DNA of 64,000 nt from DATLGB01 sp964242305. Lineage in GTDB: Bacteria > Actinomycetota > Thermoleophilia > Solirubrobacterales > Solirubrobacteraceae. The stretch is taken from assembly GCA_964242305.1 (NCBI GenBank), contig CAXTBB010000007.1, forward strand, positions 1 through 64,000, written 5' to 3'. The notes beneath the pieces are model-generated. The model was not told the DNA's origin and did no database searches. It was given only the letters and a program-made list of their open reading frames with translations. Both the position numbers and the translations under genes were made by a program. Shown one piece after another: positions 35,900 to 45,224 of the stretch. The stretch's first letter is position 1. Every line of letters starts with the position of its first letter.

Positions 35900-35947
35900 T
35901 GGACAAAATCCTGATATCCGGCCGCCAGATCTCCACAGATTCTTTGA
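35900..35947 (+). promoter_or_regulatory. Possible fourth KdpE operator array
   Basis: TGGAC (35900), CTGAT (35911), TCCAC (35932) and TTTGA (35943) occupy the same offsets (0, 11, 32, 43) as the other arrays, with the AAAATC spacer after the first half-site and ATC directly before the third. The half-sites are weaker than in the kdpA1 and kdpF arrays. It ends 23 nt before the ATG of a 59-residue ORF, the same distance as from the kdpF-side array to its first start. Confidence 0.45.
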
Positions 35948-35969
35948 ATCGCATGGGCAGACTCCGATC

Positions 35970-36149
35970 ATGTCCCCCCTTTCGATGTTCTCCGCTGATG
36001 ACGATGATCCCCGAAGACTGCAGGCTCGCACCGAGCGCGTCCGGCGCACGCTGACCCAGGTCCGTCGCGCGGAGGCTGCGGACCACCAGCGCTTCGAGCC
36101 TCGGCGTATGCGGACCGAGAGGGTGGCGCCGAAACACCGCGGCCGATAA
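35970..36149 (+). CDS. Possible 59-residue charged protein downstream of an operator array
   Basis: Starts MSPLSMFSADDDDPRRLQAR and continues with a basic, probably helical region to VAPKHRGR. It has high GC at third codon positions in the middle. No family is recognised, and no clear ribosome binding site was seen. Support comes mainly from the array of proposed KdpE half-sites upstream. It ends 19 nt before the convergent transporter stop. Confidence 0.4.
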   Translation: MSPLSMFSADDDDPRRLQARTERVRRTLTQVRRAEAADHQRFEPRRMRTERVAPKHRGR

Positions 36150-36168
36150 TCGCGGGAAGGAAGCCGTC

Positions 36169-37470
36169 TCACGTCGTTGCCGGGACCGCCGTCCGATCCG
36201 GTCCACGGCCTGCTGCGCCGCTCGGGCGGCCGTGACCGAGTTCGTCGGGACGAGCGACGAGCAGCCAGTAGGCGGCGACGGCCCCCAGACCACACGTGAC
36301 GATGACGATCGCCATCGGAAGCGCGGTGCCCTTCCCCGCGACTCCGACGAGCGGGGCACTGACCGCCCCGACTGCGAACTGCGCGAGCCCCAGGAGTGCG
36401 GAGGCGCTGCCCGCCGTAGACGGGTGACCCTCGAGCGCGATGGCCGTTCCGCTCGGGAACACGATGCCGATGCTCGCCACCACCAGGAAGAGAGCGGGCA
36501 GGATGCCGATGAGGCCGATGTCGCCGAGTGCGACGACGAACAGAAGCAGGACGCCGCCGGCCGCGCCCGCGACGAGTCCGCTGCCGAGGACCGGATGCGG
36601 GCCGAACCGGGCGATCAGACGCGAGCTGACCTGCCCGGCCAGGACGAGGCCGACAGCGTTGCTTGCGAAGACGGCACTGAACTCGGCCGGCGAGAGGCCA
36701 TAGATGTCCTGCAGGACAAATGGCGAGCCCGCGATGTAGGCGAACATGGCCGCGAAGGCCAGTCCGCTGGCGAGCGTGCAGCCGACGAAGGCTCGCTCGC
36801 GGAGCAACCCCCTGAAGACGCTCACGGTGTCGCGGAGTCCGCCCGTGCGGCGCCGTTCGACCGGGTGGGACTCCGGCACGAGGACCAGCGTGCCGGCAAG
36901 GATCGCGGTGCCGAGCACGGCAAGCACGACGAACAGGCCACGCCAGTCGGTGAGGTGCAGCAGCTGCCCACCGAGGATCGGGGCGACCACAGGTGCCAGG
37001 CCGTTGACGAGCAGCAGCCCGGCGAATAGGCGCGCCGCCGCGACACCCGAGCGCAGGTCGCGAACGACGGCGCGTGCGACGGCGATCCCGGCCGCGCCGG
37101 CCAACCCCTGGACGAAGCGCAGGCCGATCAGGGTCGGCATCGACGGCGCCAGCGCGCACGCGAGCGTCGCCACCACATAGGCGCTGACGCCGATGATCAA
37201 CGGACGGCGCCGCCCGACGGCGTCGCTCCACGGTCCGCTGAGCAGCTGGCCCGCGGCAAGCCCGAGCAAGCACGCCGTGAGCGTCAGCTGCGCGGCGGAT
37301 GCGCTTGCGTCGAGGCTGTCGGCCAGCCCGGGAAGGCCGGGAAGGTAGAGGTCCAGCGACAGCGGGCCGAAGGCGCTCAGGGCCCCAAGGACCACGATCG
37401 TGGAGGGCCGGACGCGTGTTTCAGGCGTCGTGTGAGCGCGGCCGGCGGGCGCCGGTGATGGCGTGGGCAT
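36169..37470 (-). CDS. Bcr/CflA-type multidrug efflux MFS transporter
   Basis: 433 residues, twelve predicted helices. The family start LSAFGPLSLDLYLPGLPGL and QLTLTACLLGLAAGQLLSGP, then SDAVGRRRPLI (MFS motif A) and FVQGLAGAAGIAVARAVVRD identify drug:proton antiporters of the DHA1 Bcr/CflA group. Preceded by GGAG on the minus strand. The 133-nt region to the next gene holds direct repeats of GTAATCRC, of unknown meaning. Confidence 0.88.
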   Translation of the reverse strand: MPTPSPAPAGRAHTTPETRVRPSTIVVLGALSAFGPLSLDLYLPGLPGLADSLDASASAAQLTLTACLLGLAAGQLLSGPWSDAVGRRRPLIIGVSAYVVATLACALAPSMPTLIGLRFVQGLAGAAGIAVARAVVRDLRSGVAAARLFAGLLLVNGLAPVVAPILGGQLLHLTDWRGLFVVLAVLGTAILAGTLVLVPESHPVERRRTGGLRDTVSVFRGLLRERAFVGCTLASGLAFAAMFAYIAGSPFVLQDIYGLSPAEFSAVFASNAVGLVLAGQVSSRLIARFGPHPVLGSGLVAGAAGGVLLLFVVALGDIGLIGILPALFLVVASIGIVFPSGTAIALEGHPSTAGSASALLGLAQFAVGAVSAPLVGVAGKGTALPMAIVIVTCGLGAVAAYWLLVARPDELGHGRPSGAAGRGPDRTAVPATT

Positions 37471-37603
37471 TCGTCTCCAAATTGTGTTGACGGCGATTAC
37501 AGTTCTGGGGGGAACCGTAGCAGAAGTGATTACGAATACGTCCAGGGTGCGCGGGAGCCGATGCGGCTCGCACGCGCCGCTTCAGGCAACCGTTCGCCTA
37601 GAG

Positions 37604-38434
37604 CTAGTCCCCGAACCGCTGGGTCCCGACAACCTCGAGGAGTCGCAACCGGTCGGCGTCCTCGGAGCGAGGCTCGGCGGTGAAGATGACCAGGCGTTCA
37701 AGCCCGTCCTCAGAGGTGAGGATCTGGCAGTCGAGGGTGAGCGGGCCGATGAGGGGATGGATGAGGCGCTTGCGCGAGCTGGCCCTATCGCCGACTTCGT
37801 GACGCTTCCAGAGGATCGCGAACTCGCCGCTCGCCTCCAGCAACGCGTCGACGAGCTGCTGGGCTTGGTCGGGTCGCCGCCCGTGTGCCGCGCGAAGGGT
37901 CGCCACGTAGCTGCGGGAGTGCAGGTCGTGATCGTCGGGATGCCAGCGGTCGCGCTCCTCGGGCTCGACGAACCAGCGGAAGAACACACTGCGCCGCAAG
38001 CCCACATACGCTGTCTGACGGCCCAGCAGCGCTTCGGAAAGTGGGTTCTGGCGTAGCGTCGCACCGAGATCGTCCACGACTGCCGCCGGAGTGTCGAGGC
38101 GTTCCAGAACGCGGACGAGTGCCGGGGAGACCTCGGCGCTGAATGCGCGCCGCAGCGGTGGGGCGTGCCCCGCGAGCTGATGCAGGTGATCGCGCTCGGG
38201 GAGGGTCAGGCGCAGCGCACGCCCGAGCGCGGCGACCGTCTCGGCCGACGGTCTCGAGCCTCGGCGTTGCTCCAGCCGCGCGTAGAAGTCAGTCGACATG
38301 TGCGCCAGGGCCGCAACCTCCTCACGGCGCAAGCCCGATGTTCGACGCCGCCGGGTCGTCGGGAGACCGACGTCGGCGGGCTGCAGCGCCTCGCGGCGCC
38401 GGCGTAGGAAGTCGGCGAGCCCGTCGCGATCCAT
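37604..38434 (-). CDS. XRE-type regulator with MmyB-like ligand domain
   Basis: 276 residues. N-terminal helix-turn-helix (TSGLRREEVAALAHMSTDFY ARLEQ region, about residues 32-60) and a C-terminal MmyB-like domain (DDLGATLRQNPLSEALLG, RWHPDDHDLHSRSYVATLRA). In actinobacteria these regulators usually sit next to and control a short-chain dehydrogenase; here one starts 103 nt away in the opposite direction. Confidence 0.88.
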   Translation of the reverse strand: MDRDGLADFLRRRREALQPADVGLPTTRRRRTSGLRREEVAALAHMSTDFYARLEQRRGSRPSAETVAALGRALRLTLPERDHLHQLAGHAPPLRRAFSAEVSPALVRVLERLDTPAAVVDDLGATLRQNPLSEALLGRQTAYVGLRRSVFFRWFVEPEERDRWHPDDHDLHSRSYVATLRAAHGRRPDQAQQLVDALLEASGEFAILWKRHEVGDRASSRKRLIHPLIGPLTLDCQILTSEDGLERLVIFTAEPRSEDADRLRLLEVVGTQRFGD

Positions 38435-38537
38435 GTCGCTCCATCATCGTGGTTCGCGAGGGCGCTAACCAGGGACAGGGAGTCCGTGGATGAGGCGGCC
38501 TCTGGTGCGACGGGCGTCTCGGGCACATGATCGGGCC

Positions 38538-39299
38538 ATGTCCAACCCTCAGCGCATCGCCCTCGTCACGGGCGCCAATCGCGGTATCGGCCGCAGCACC
38601 GCCCTGCATCTCGGAGAGGACGGTGTCGACGTCGTCCTGACCTATCGCGAACACGCCGACCAGGCCGCGGGCGTCGTGGCCGAGCTCGAAGCGCTAGGCC
38701 GCCGCGCCACCGCCCTCCGACTCGATCTCATGGCCCCGGACTCCTTCGCGGCGTTTGCCCAGGCACTCTCCACAACGCTCAGCGGCTGGGGCCGGGACCG
38801 GTTCGACCACCTCGTCAACAACGGCGGCTTCTCGCGCGGCGGCCTGGTCGCTGACGTCACCGAGAGCGACGTCGACGCACTGTTCGCGGTGCACTTCAAG
38901 GGAACGTTGTTCCTCACCCAGGCGCTGCTGGGGCTGCTCGTCGACGGCGGCTCCATCGTCAACCTCTCCAGCGGGCTGGCGCGCTTCGCCTACCCCCAGC
39001 GCGCCGCGTACGGATCGATCAAAGGCGCCGTCGAGGTCCTCACGCGGTACATGGCCGTTGAGCTCGGTTCGCGCGGAATCACCGCGAACGTCGTCGCGCC
39101 CGGCGCGGTGGCCACCGACTTCAGCAACGGGATGCTCCGCGACAACCCGTCAGCGCAGGAGCACATAGCCGCCCAGACACCGCTCGGGCGGTACGCCGTC
39201 CCGGACGACATCGGTGCGGTCATCGCGAACCTCCTGCGGCCCGGCAACGGCTGGGTGACCGGCCAGCGCATCGAGGCCGCCGGCGGCATGCACATGTAG
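38538..39299 (+). CDS. Short-chain dehydrogenase/reductase
   Basis: 253 residues. NAD(P) motif VTGANRGIGRSTALHLG, then NNGG in place of NNAG, catalytic Ser in NLSSGLARFAYPQ and YGSIKG with the Tyr-x-x-x-Lys pair. The C-terminal GQRIEAAGGMHM end is typical of this regulator-linked SDR group. Divergent from the XRE regulator, which likely represses it. Substrate unknown. Confidence 0.88.
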   Translation: MSNPQRIALVTGANRGIGRSTALHLGEDGVDVVLTYREHADQAAGVVAELEALGRRATALRLDLMAPDSFAAFAQALSTTLSGWGRDRFDHLVNNGGFSRGGLVADVTESDVDALFAVHFKGTLFLTQALLGLLVDGGSIVNLSSGLARFAYPQRAAYGSIKGAVEVLTRYMAVELGSRGITANVVAPGAVATDFSNGMLRDNPSAQEHIAAQTPLGRYAVPDDIGAVIANLLRPGNGWVTGQRIEAAGGMHM

Positions 39300-39310
39300 C
39301 GCGGCGCCGG

Positions 39311-40483
39311 TCAGGCGTGCAGCACCACGGCGAGGCCCTGGCCGACGCCGATGCAGATCGCCGCGAGGCCCCAGCCGCCGCCGCGGGCGCGCAGTCCGTG
39401 GGCGAGCGTCCCGACGATCCGGGTTCCGGAGGCGCCGAGCGGGTGGCCGATGGCGATGGCGCCACCGCGGACGTTGACGATGCCGGGGTCAAGCTCCCGC
39501 CAGTCCTGCAAGCAGGCGAGAGACTGGCCGGCGAAGGCCTCGTTGAGCTCCACCAGCGCGAGATCCCGCCAGCCGACGCCGGCGCGTGCTAGGGCTCGCT
39601 CCGCGGCCTGAACCGGCCCGATGCCGAACACGTCAGGGTCGACCGCGGCGACGCCGCGACCGGCGATCCGTGCCAGCGGGTCGAGCCCGAGGGTGGTGCC
39701 GGCGGCTTCGTCCCCGATCCACAGCGCACCGGCGCCATCGGTGAGCGGCGAGGCGTTGCCGGCGGTGACGGTCCCCCCGTCGGCGAACGCGGGCTCGAGC
39801 TTGGCGAGTGCCGCCAGGCTGGCGCTCGCACGGACGTTCTCGTCTCGCTCCAGCCCGGCCACAGGCAGGACCCAGGGATCATAGAAGCCGTCCTTCCACG
39901 CGGCGTGCGCGCGCTCGTGGCTCGTCAGTGCGAATGCGTCCTGCGCCTCGCGGGTGATGCCGTAGCGCTCGACCAGGCGCTCGGTCGCACCTCCGAGCGA
40001 GATGGTCCACCGTTCCGGCATGACGGGGTTCACCAGGCGCCAGCCGAGCGTCGTCGAGTGCAGCGTCTCCGCGCCGGCGGGGTAGGCCCGGGAGGGCTTG
40101 GAGAGGACCCACGGCGCGCGCGACATCGACTCGACGCCGCCCACACAGACAAGCGATGCGTCACCCGTCTCGATCGCGCGCGAAGCCTGCACCACGGCGT
40201 CAAGCGAGGATCCGCACAGGCGGTTGACGGTGGTGCCGGGCACCGAGGTCGGCAGGCCCGCGAGCAGCACGGCCATGCGGGCGACGTCGCGGTTGTCCTC
40301 GCCGGCTTGGTTGGCAGCGCCGTAGATGACGTCGTCGATCCGCGCCGGATCCAGGTTCGGGGCGCGATCGACCAGCGCCCGCAGCACGAGTGCGGCGAGG
40401 TCGTCGGGGCGCTCGCCGGCGAGCCCCTTGCCGAAGCGCCCGAACGGCGTGCGCACGGCGTCGTAGACGAACGCCCTGCTCAT
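39311..40483 (-). CDS. pcaF: Thiolase, probably 3-oxoadipyl-CoA thiolase
   Basis: 390 residues. Nucleophile Cys in VNRLCGSSLDAV, His in GGAIAIGHPLGASGTRI and the second Cys in AICIGVGQG, a variant characteristic of PcaF/PaaJ-type thiolases. Starts within the stop overlap of the CoA-transferase B subunit (ATGA). Cleaves 3-oxoadipyl-CoA to succinyl-CoA and acetyl-CoA, the last step of the 3-oxoadipate pathway. A biosynthetic or other degradative thiolase is possible, but the CoA-transferase context favours this role. Confidence 0.85.
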   Translation of the reverse strand: MSRAFVYDAVRTPFGRFGKGLAGERPDDLAALVLRALVDRAPNLDPARIDDVIYGAANQAGEDNRDVARMAVLLAGLPTSVPGTTVNRLCGSSLDAVVQASRAIETGDASLVCVGGVESMSRAPWVLSKPSRAYPAGAETLHSTTLGWRLVNPVMPERWTISLGGATERLVERYGITREAQDAFALTSHERAHAAWKDGFYDPWVLPVAGLERDENVRASASLAALAKLEPAFADGGTVTAGNASPLTDGAGALWIGDEAAGTTLGLDPLARIAGRGVAAVDPDVFGIGPVQAAERALARAGVGWRDLALVELNEAFAGQSLACLQDWRELDPGIVNVRGGAIAIGHPLGASGTRIVGTLAHGLRARGGGWGLAAICIGVGQGLAVVLHA

Positions 40484-41172
40484 CGCGCGACCAGTGCCCA
40501 CAGCGCCTCGAGCTCCGTCTCCGTCGGCCCAGGGGAGTCGACGATTTCGACGGCGACCCGCAGGTCCCATCCCGTCGCAGCGACCGCGGTCTCCACGGCG
40601 ACGCCCGGGTGGACCGCGGTCAGCTCCAGCTCGCCGTCGGCGCCGGGCTCGAGGACGCCGAGGTCGGTGATGACCGCCGTGGTGCGCCCGCCGTCCGTGG
40701 TCTTGAAGTCGAGCGTGCGAACGAGCGTGCGCGGGGTGTGCGGGACGATCACCACGACCTGCGGGCAGCCGGTGGCGATCTCCGGGGCGCCTCCGGCCCC
40801 GGGCAGGCGCGTGCGCGGGTGGTCGTAGTCACCGATGACGGTCGAGTTGAGGTTCGCCCGCGAATCGACCTGCGCCGCGCCGAGGAAGCCGACCTCGATG
40901 CGCCCCGCGCCGATCCAGTAGTTGAACATCTCGGGGACGGACACGACGAGGTCTGCCGTCTCGGCGAGCTCGCCGTCGCCAATCGAAAGCGGGACGCGGC
41001 TCGGCTTGGCGCCGATCGTGCCGGACTCGTAGACCAGGACGAGGGCAGGATTGTGCACCTCCCGCGCAAGCAGCGCGGCGGTGCTCGGACGGCCGACGCC
41101 GATGAACACGGACCGCGCTCCCACCAGCCGTCGCGCCGCCGCGATCGTCTGCATCTCCTCTCCCGACGTCAC
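40480..41172 (-). CDS. CoA-transferase subunit B (3-oxoadipate type)
   Basis: About 230 residues from GTG 41172, overlapping the A-subunit stop (GTGA). The type I CoA-transferase signature with the catalytic glutamate is VYESGTIGAKP, followed by VSVPEMFNYWIGAGRIEVGF. With subunit A it would transfer CoA to 3-oxoadipate produced by maleylacetate reductase (58099). It most resembles CatJ/GctB-like actinobacterial proteins; substrate inferred from neighbours. Confidence 0.82.
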   Translation of the reverse strand: MTSGEEMQTIAAARRLVGARSVFIGVGRPSTAALLAREVHNPALVLVYESGTIGAKPSRVPLSIGDGELAETADLVVSVPEMFNYWIGAGRIEVGFLGAAQVDSRANLNSTVIGDYDHPRTRLPGAGGAPEIATGCPQVVVIVPHTPRTLVRTLDFKTTDGGRTTAVITDLGVLEPGADGELELTAVHPGVAVETAVAATGWDLRVAVEIVDSPGPTETELEALWALVAR

Positions 41173-41969
41173 GCCAGACCCCGCTCGCGCATCCACGCCT
41201 CGAACGTCGCGTCGTCGCGCGCGATGCGGTCCCACTCCCGGTAGGCGTCGTTCCGCCGGGTCGTGATGCCGTGGGCGTAGGAGGGCTGCGCGCCGCACGG
41301 CGCCTCCACCACGAAGTCGATGGTCCAGCCCGGAAGCATCACGCCGCCGGGGCGCGGCTCGATCGTGCCGACAATGCGCTCGACCGTGACGACGCTGCGC
41401 TTCGCAGCGAGGATGGCCTCCTTCTGAACGCCGGGAATGCCCCAGAGCTGGACGTTCCCCGCGCGGTCGGCCTCCTGGGCGTGGATGATGGCCACGTCCG
41501 GGTTCAGGGCCGGGACCACGACGAGCGTCTCGCCGGTGAACGGGCAGACAGTCTCCTTCACGCGCGTGCGCGCGAACAGGTCGGTGCCGAGGTAGCCGCG
41601 CATGATCGCGCACGGCATGCGCGCCGCACCCGCGGCGTAGCGGTTGGCCATGCCGGCGTGCGAGTGCTCTTCGATCTCGAGCGGCCGCGGGATGCCGTGC
41701 TCGATGGCCCTGCGGAAACGGTGTAGCGACCCGACGCCGGGGTTGCCCCCGTAGGAGAAGACGAGCTTGCGTGCGGCGCCGACGCCGATCATCTGGTCGT
41801 AGAGGACGTCCGGCGTCATCCGGATGAGCTCGAGGTCCCGGCGGCCCTGCCGGAGCACCTCGTGGCCCGCCGCGAAGGGAATGAGATGGGTGAAGCCTTC
41901 CAGCGCGACGGCGTCGCCGTCGCTCACGGTTGCCGCGATCGCGTGCGTCAGGGTCGCCAGCTCAGCCAC
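41169..41969 (-). CDS. CoA-transferase subunit A (3-oxoadipate type)
   Basis: About 266 residues from GTG 41969, overlapping the cupin stop by 8 nt. Motifs EGFTHLIPFAAGHEVLRQG, SYGGNPGVGSLHRFRRAIEHG and the downstream TGETLVVVPALNPDVAIIHAQ are typical of the A subunit of type I CoA-transferases. Partner of the next gene. Confidence 0.82.
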   Translation of the reverse strand: MAELATLTHAIAATVSDGDAVALEGFTHLIPFAAGHEVLRQGRRDLELIRMTPDVLYDQMIGVGAARKLVFSYGGNPGVGSLHRFRRAIEHGIPRPLEIEEHSHAGMANRYAAGAARMPCAIMRGYLGTDLFARTRVKETVCPFTGETLVVVPALNPDVAIIHAQEADRAGNVQLWGIPGVQKEAILAAKRSVVTVERIVGTIEPRPGGVMLPGWTIDFVVEAPCGAQPSYAHGITTRRNDAYREWDRIARDDATFEAWMRERGLA

Positions 41970-42498
41970 GTGCCCCCGAGCGCCCGCCGTCGAGCGCGGT
42001 GAGCTGGTTGATGTGCCAGCGGCGCCGGAGCTCGGCGCTGGCCTCGCGATCCGGCTTGCCGTCGCTTGCGCGCAGCAGCTCGGCCAGCTCCTCGAAGTAG
42101 TGCTCGTGGCCTCCTGGGACGGAGGACTGGAAGAAGAGCTTCGCGGGCTCGTCGGTGGGGTTGCCGAAGGCGTGTGGGCAGTTCTCGGGCACGAACATGA
42201 ACGTCCCCTGCCCGCCGCGCATCGGGCCGTCGCCTGAAGCTGACCGCCAGTCGTGCCAGTCGGGGACGTCGCGGTCGACCGGCTCGAACGCGAACATCTC
42301 CAGCTCTCCATCGACGACGTAGAAGATCTCCTCACCGAGCTCGTGCACGTGGGCACCCACGTCGTATCCCGGCGGGATGACCATCTCGAAGGTGGACATC
42401 AGCGAGGGAAATGCGGTCGTGACCTTCACCGTCGCGTCCAGTCCGCCGCCGACGATCCGCTCGCCCTGCGTGGGTCGGTGCATCACTCCGTCAGGCAC
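41962..42498 (-). CDS. Single-domain cupin protein
   Basis: 178 residues; GTG start with a strong GAGGAGG site. The metal-binding cupin motif is intact: VGAHVHELGEEIFYVVDGELE and later PENCPHAFGN, giving His, His, Glu and His. Could be a small dioxygenase, isomerase or sensor in aromatic degradation. First gene of the cupin/CoA-transferase/thiolase operon that starts at the 38-bp element. Confidence 0.82.
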   Translation of the reverse strand: MPDGVMHRPTQGERIVGGGLDATVKVTTAFPSLMSTFEMVIPPGYDVGAHVHELGEEIFYVVDGELEMFAFEPVDRDVPDWHDWRSASGDGPMRGGQGTFMFVPENCPHAFGNPTDEPAKLFFQSSVPGGHEHYFEELAELLRASDGKPDREASAELRRRWHINQLTALDGGRSGARG

Positions 42499-42550
42499 GC
42501 TCTTCCTCCTCGTTATCGGTCGCTCTCAGCCGGCGTTGATCATGGCAGCT

Positions 42551-42588
42551 GGTTACGTAATGGTCAATTCGCTACGCATAGTGTAATG
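42551..42588. promoter_or_regulatory. 38-bp operator/promoter element, copy A, between divergent operons
   Basis: On the minus strand this stretch matches 56160-56197 at 33 of 38 positions, including the 15-base core ATGCGTAGCGAATTG, an ATTAC start and a TTACGTAA palindrome. It lies between the cupin operon (minus) and the substrate-binding-protein operon (plus). The divergent setting and conservation point to a shared regulator, most simply the IclR protein at 51867. Confidence 0.75.
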
Positions 42589-42627
42589 TGCTGTTCGAGG
42601 GTTCTGTTCAGCGACGGAGGAGCGAGG

Positions 42628-43761
42628 ATGCCCGCAGGCACCTGGAGGAGGGCCGCAACCGCGGCCTGTGCAGTCACGGCCGTGGCACTGGCCGCGTGTG
42701 GTTCGAGCGGCTCGTCCGGCTCATCCGAGCCATCGTCGTCCGCCGCGTCGGCGAAGGTGTCTCCGGAGGCGTCGAAGGCGATCGACGCCTTCATCGGCAA
42801 GCCCGGGGCGTTTCCGATCACGGAACCGCTCAAGCGCGTGCCGAAGGGCGCGAACATGGTCTTCATGGACTGCGGGACGCCGACGTGCGCGCTCTTCTGG
42901 TCACTGCTGCAACCGGCTGCGAAGACCATGGGCGTGAACCTCTCCCGCGTGAAGGCTGGATCGCAGGCCAACACGGTGAGCGCGGCGTTCGACACGGTCG
43001 TGTCGCAGAAGCCAGACGCGGTGCTGGTCTCGGCGATCGACCCGGAGCTCTGGAAGAACCAGCTCAAGCAGCTGCAGGAGGAGAAGGTCACGGTCGTCAC
43101 CAACGGCATCGTGCAGGCGGCCGACTACGGCATCGAGGCACCCGGGTACGCCCGCAACGAGACCGAGCGCGACGGAGCGCTGCTTGCCGACTACGTCGCC
43201 GCGAAGATGGGCGCGAGCTCCAAGGTCGCGATGTACGACGTCCCCGAGCTCCCCGTGGCCACAGGCATCTCGAAGTCCTTCACGGCTGAACTGGCCAAGG
43301 TGTGCCCAGGATGCAGCACGCGCACCGTGCACGTCCCGGTCGCGACGCTCGGCAACACCGCTCCGAGCCGCATCGTGAGCGACCTGCAGGCCAACCCGGA
43401 CACGACGGTCGCCGTGTTCGCGGTCGACGAGATGTCGAGCGGCCTGCCCTCGGCGCTCAAGGCGGCGAGCATCGACGTCAAGACGCTTGGCAACGTCCCC
43501 ACGCCGACGAACCTCCAGTACCTCAAGCAGGGGCAGGAGACGGCCAGCCTGGCCACGGACCTGCCGGTGATGATGTGGGGGATGATCGACAAGGCGGCCC
43601 GCGGGATCGTCGGTCAGAAGCCGGTCGGCGACCAGGCCAAGGGCCTTGTCGACGTGCAGTTCCTCACCCAGAGCGACATCAAGTTCGACCCGGCCAAGGG
43701 CTGGACCGGGTACCCGGACTTCCCGCAGCGCTTCGCGAAGCTCTGGGGGCTCGGTCAGTGA
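42628..43761 (+). CDS. CUT2-like ABC substrate-binding lipoprotein, copy 1
   Basis: 377 residues, GGAGG before the ATG. Lipobox LAAC after a signal peptide, then a Ser-rich linker. The mature part is a sugar-type (Peripla_BP_4) binding protein, but two cysteine pairs (CGTPTC at the first strand and CPGC in the second lobe) and the C-terminal KGWTGYPDFPQRFAKLW are shared with the homologue at 62363, not with ribose-binding proteins. It is co-regulated with aromatic-catabolism genes through the 38-bp element, so the ligand is more likely an aromatic or lignin-derived compound than a sugar. Confidence 0.83.
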   Translation: MPAGTWRRAATAACAVTAVALAACGSSGSSGSSEPSSSAASAKVSPEASKAIDAFIGKPGAFPITEPLKRVPKGANMVFMDCGTPTCALFWSLLQPAAKTMGVNLSRVKAGSQANTVSAAFDTVVSQKPDAVLVSAIDPELWKNQLKQLQEEKVTVVTNGIVQAADYGIEAPGYARNETERDGALLADYVAAKMGASSKVAMYDVPELPVATGISKSFTAELAKVCPGCSTRTVHVPVATLGNTAPSRIVSDLQANPDTTVAVFAVDEMSSGLPSALKAASIDVKTLGNVPTPTNLQYLKQGQETASLATDLPVMMWGMIDKAARGIVGQKPVGDQAKGLVDVQFLTQSDIKFDPAKGWTGYPDFPQRFAKLWGLGQ

Positions 43762-45224
43762 CCTCGCTCCTGCTCGACGCCCGGGGACTGTCCAAGACGT
43801 TCCCCGGGCTGAAGGCCCTCGACGAGGTATCGCTCACCGTCGGGGCCGGCGAGATCGTCGCCCTGCTAGGACAGAACGGGTCGGGCAAGTCGACGCTCGT
43901 CAAGGTCCTCGCGGGCGTGCATCAGGCCGATCCGGGCGCGGAGATCATCCTCGCGCCCGGCGCCGAGTTGCACTTCATCCATCAGGATCTCGGGCTCGTC
44001 GAGAGCCTCTCGACCGTCGAGAACCTCGACCTCGGCCGGCGGCTGGGCCGCAGCGCGCTGCGGCCCGCCCCGCTGCGGCGCGAGCGGCGACGTGCTGTAG
44101 AGCTGATCGCCGGCTTCGGAGCGGACTTCGACGTCCGGTTGCCGATCCGCGACCTGACGGCGGCCGAGCGAGCGATCGTCGCCATCGCCCGTGCCATGGA
44201 CGGCTGGACGCATGCGCAGAACGTGCTGGTCCTCGACGAGCCGACGGCGTCGCTGCACGGCGACGAGGTGGACACCCTGTTCCGAGCGGTGCGTGAGGTT
44301 GCCCGGCAGGGCGCCGGCATCATCTTCATCACGCACCGCCTCGACGAGGTCGCCCAGCTGGCCGACCGCGTCGTCGCGCTGCGCGATGGGTGCGTGATCG
44401 CCGACGCACCCGCGCGGGAATGTGACCATGACGCGCTCGTCCAGATGGTGGCCGGCGCGATCGCCGCCCCGATCGACCGGCGCACGCAGGTGAAGGCCTC
44501 ACGACCCGTTCTGTCCGTGCGAGGTCTTCACGGACCCACCGTCCGGTCCCTCGATCTGTCCGTCGACGCCGGGGAGATCGTCGGGGTGAGCGGTGTCCTG
44601 GGTTCGGGCCGAGAGCAGGTCGCCGCGACGTTGTTCGGCGTCGGAGACGGCGGCGTCGACGCACTCCAAGTCGCCGGCGTCGACGTCCAGAACCCGACGC
44701 CGCGCCGGGCCATCCGCGCCGGCATGGCGTTCGTGCCCGGCGACCGCCACCGGCACGGTGGCGTCATGACGATGACGGCGCGGGAGAACCTCACCCTTCC
44801 GCAGTTGGGCACGCTGCGACGGCGTTTCGGCCGCCTCGACCGACGCGCCGAGCGCGATGAGACCGCCCGCTGGTTCGAGGACGTCGACGTGCGACCCAAC
44901 GACCCCGCGCGCCCGCTGCGCCTGTTCAGCGGCGGAAACCAGCAGAAGGTGGTGCTCGCGAAGTGGCTGCGCACCGAACCGCGCGTGCTCCTGCTCGACG
45001 AGCCCAGCCAGGGCGTCGACGTCGGGGCCAAGGCCGGCATCTTCGCCCTCGTCGACCGGGCTGCCGAGCAAGGGGCCGGGGTGCTCGTCTGCTCGTCAGA
45101 CGACAAGGAGCTCGCGTCCGCCTGCGATCGGGTGCTGGTGCTTCGAGACGGGGAGCTGGTGGCCGAGCTGCGGGGGCCCGAACTCACCGAGGCGCAGCTG
45201 ATCCGGAGCGGTCATGGCCGATAG
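43758..45224 (+). CDS. CUT2-like ABC transporter ATPase (double domain), copy 1
   Basis: 488 residues, GTG overlapping the upstream stop. Domain one has Walker A LLGQNGSGKSTLVKVL, a degenerate signature LTAAERAIVAIARAM and Walker B VLVLDEPTASL. Domain two has the degenerate Walker A VLGSGREQVAATLFG, signature FSGGNQQKVVLAKWL and Walker B VLLLDEPSQGVDVGAK. This asymmetry is normal for monosaccharide-type importers. Forms a complex with the adjacent permease and binding protein. Confidence 0.9.
   Translation: MTSLLLDARGLSKTFPGLKALDEVSLTVGAGEIVALLGQNGSGKSTLVKVLAGVHQADPGAEIILAPGAELHFIHQDLGLVESLSTVENLDLGRRLGRSALRPAPLRRERRRAVELIAGFGADFDVRLPIRDLTAAERAIVAIARAMDGWTHAQNVLVLDEPTASLHGDEVDTLFRAVREVARQGAGIIFITHRLDEVAQLADRVVALRDGCVIADAPARECDHDALVQMVAGAIAAPIDRRTQVKASRPVLSVRGLHGPTVRSLDLSVDAGEIVGVSGVLGSGREQVAATLFGVGDGGVDALQVAGVDVQNPTPRRAIRAGMAFVPGDRHRHGGVMTMTARENLTLPQLGTLRRRFGRLDRRAERDETARWFEDVDVRPNDPARPLRLFSGGNQQKVVLAKWLRTEPRVLLLDEPSQGVDVGAKAGIFALVDRAAEQGAGVLVCSSDDKELASACDRVLVLRDGELVAELRGPELTEAQLIRSGHGR

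Noticed and set aside
37484..37545. Direct repeats of GTAATCRC upstream of the Bcr/CflA gene
   Set aside because: Only two short copies; could be an operator but too little to support a claim.
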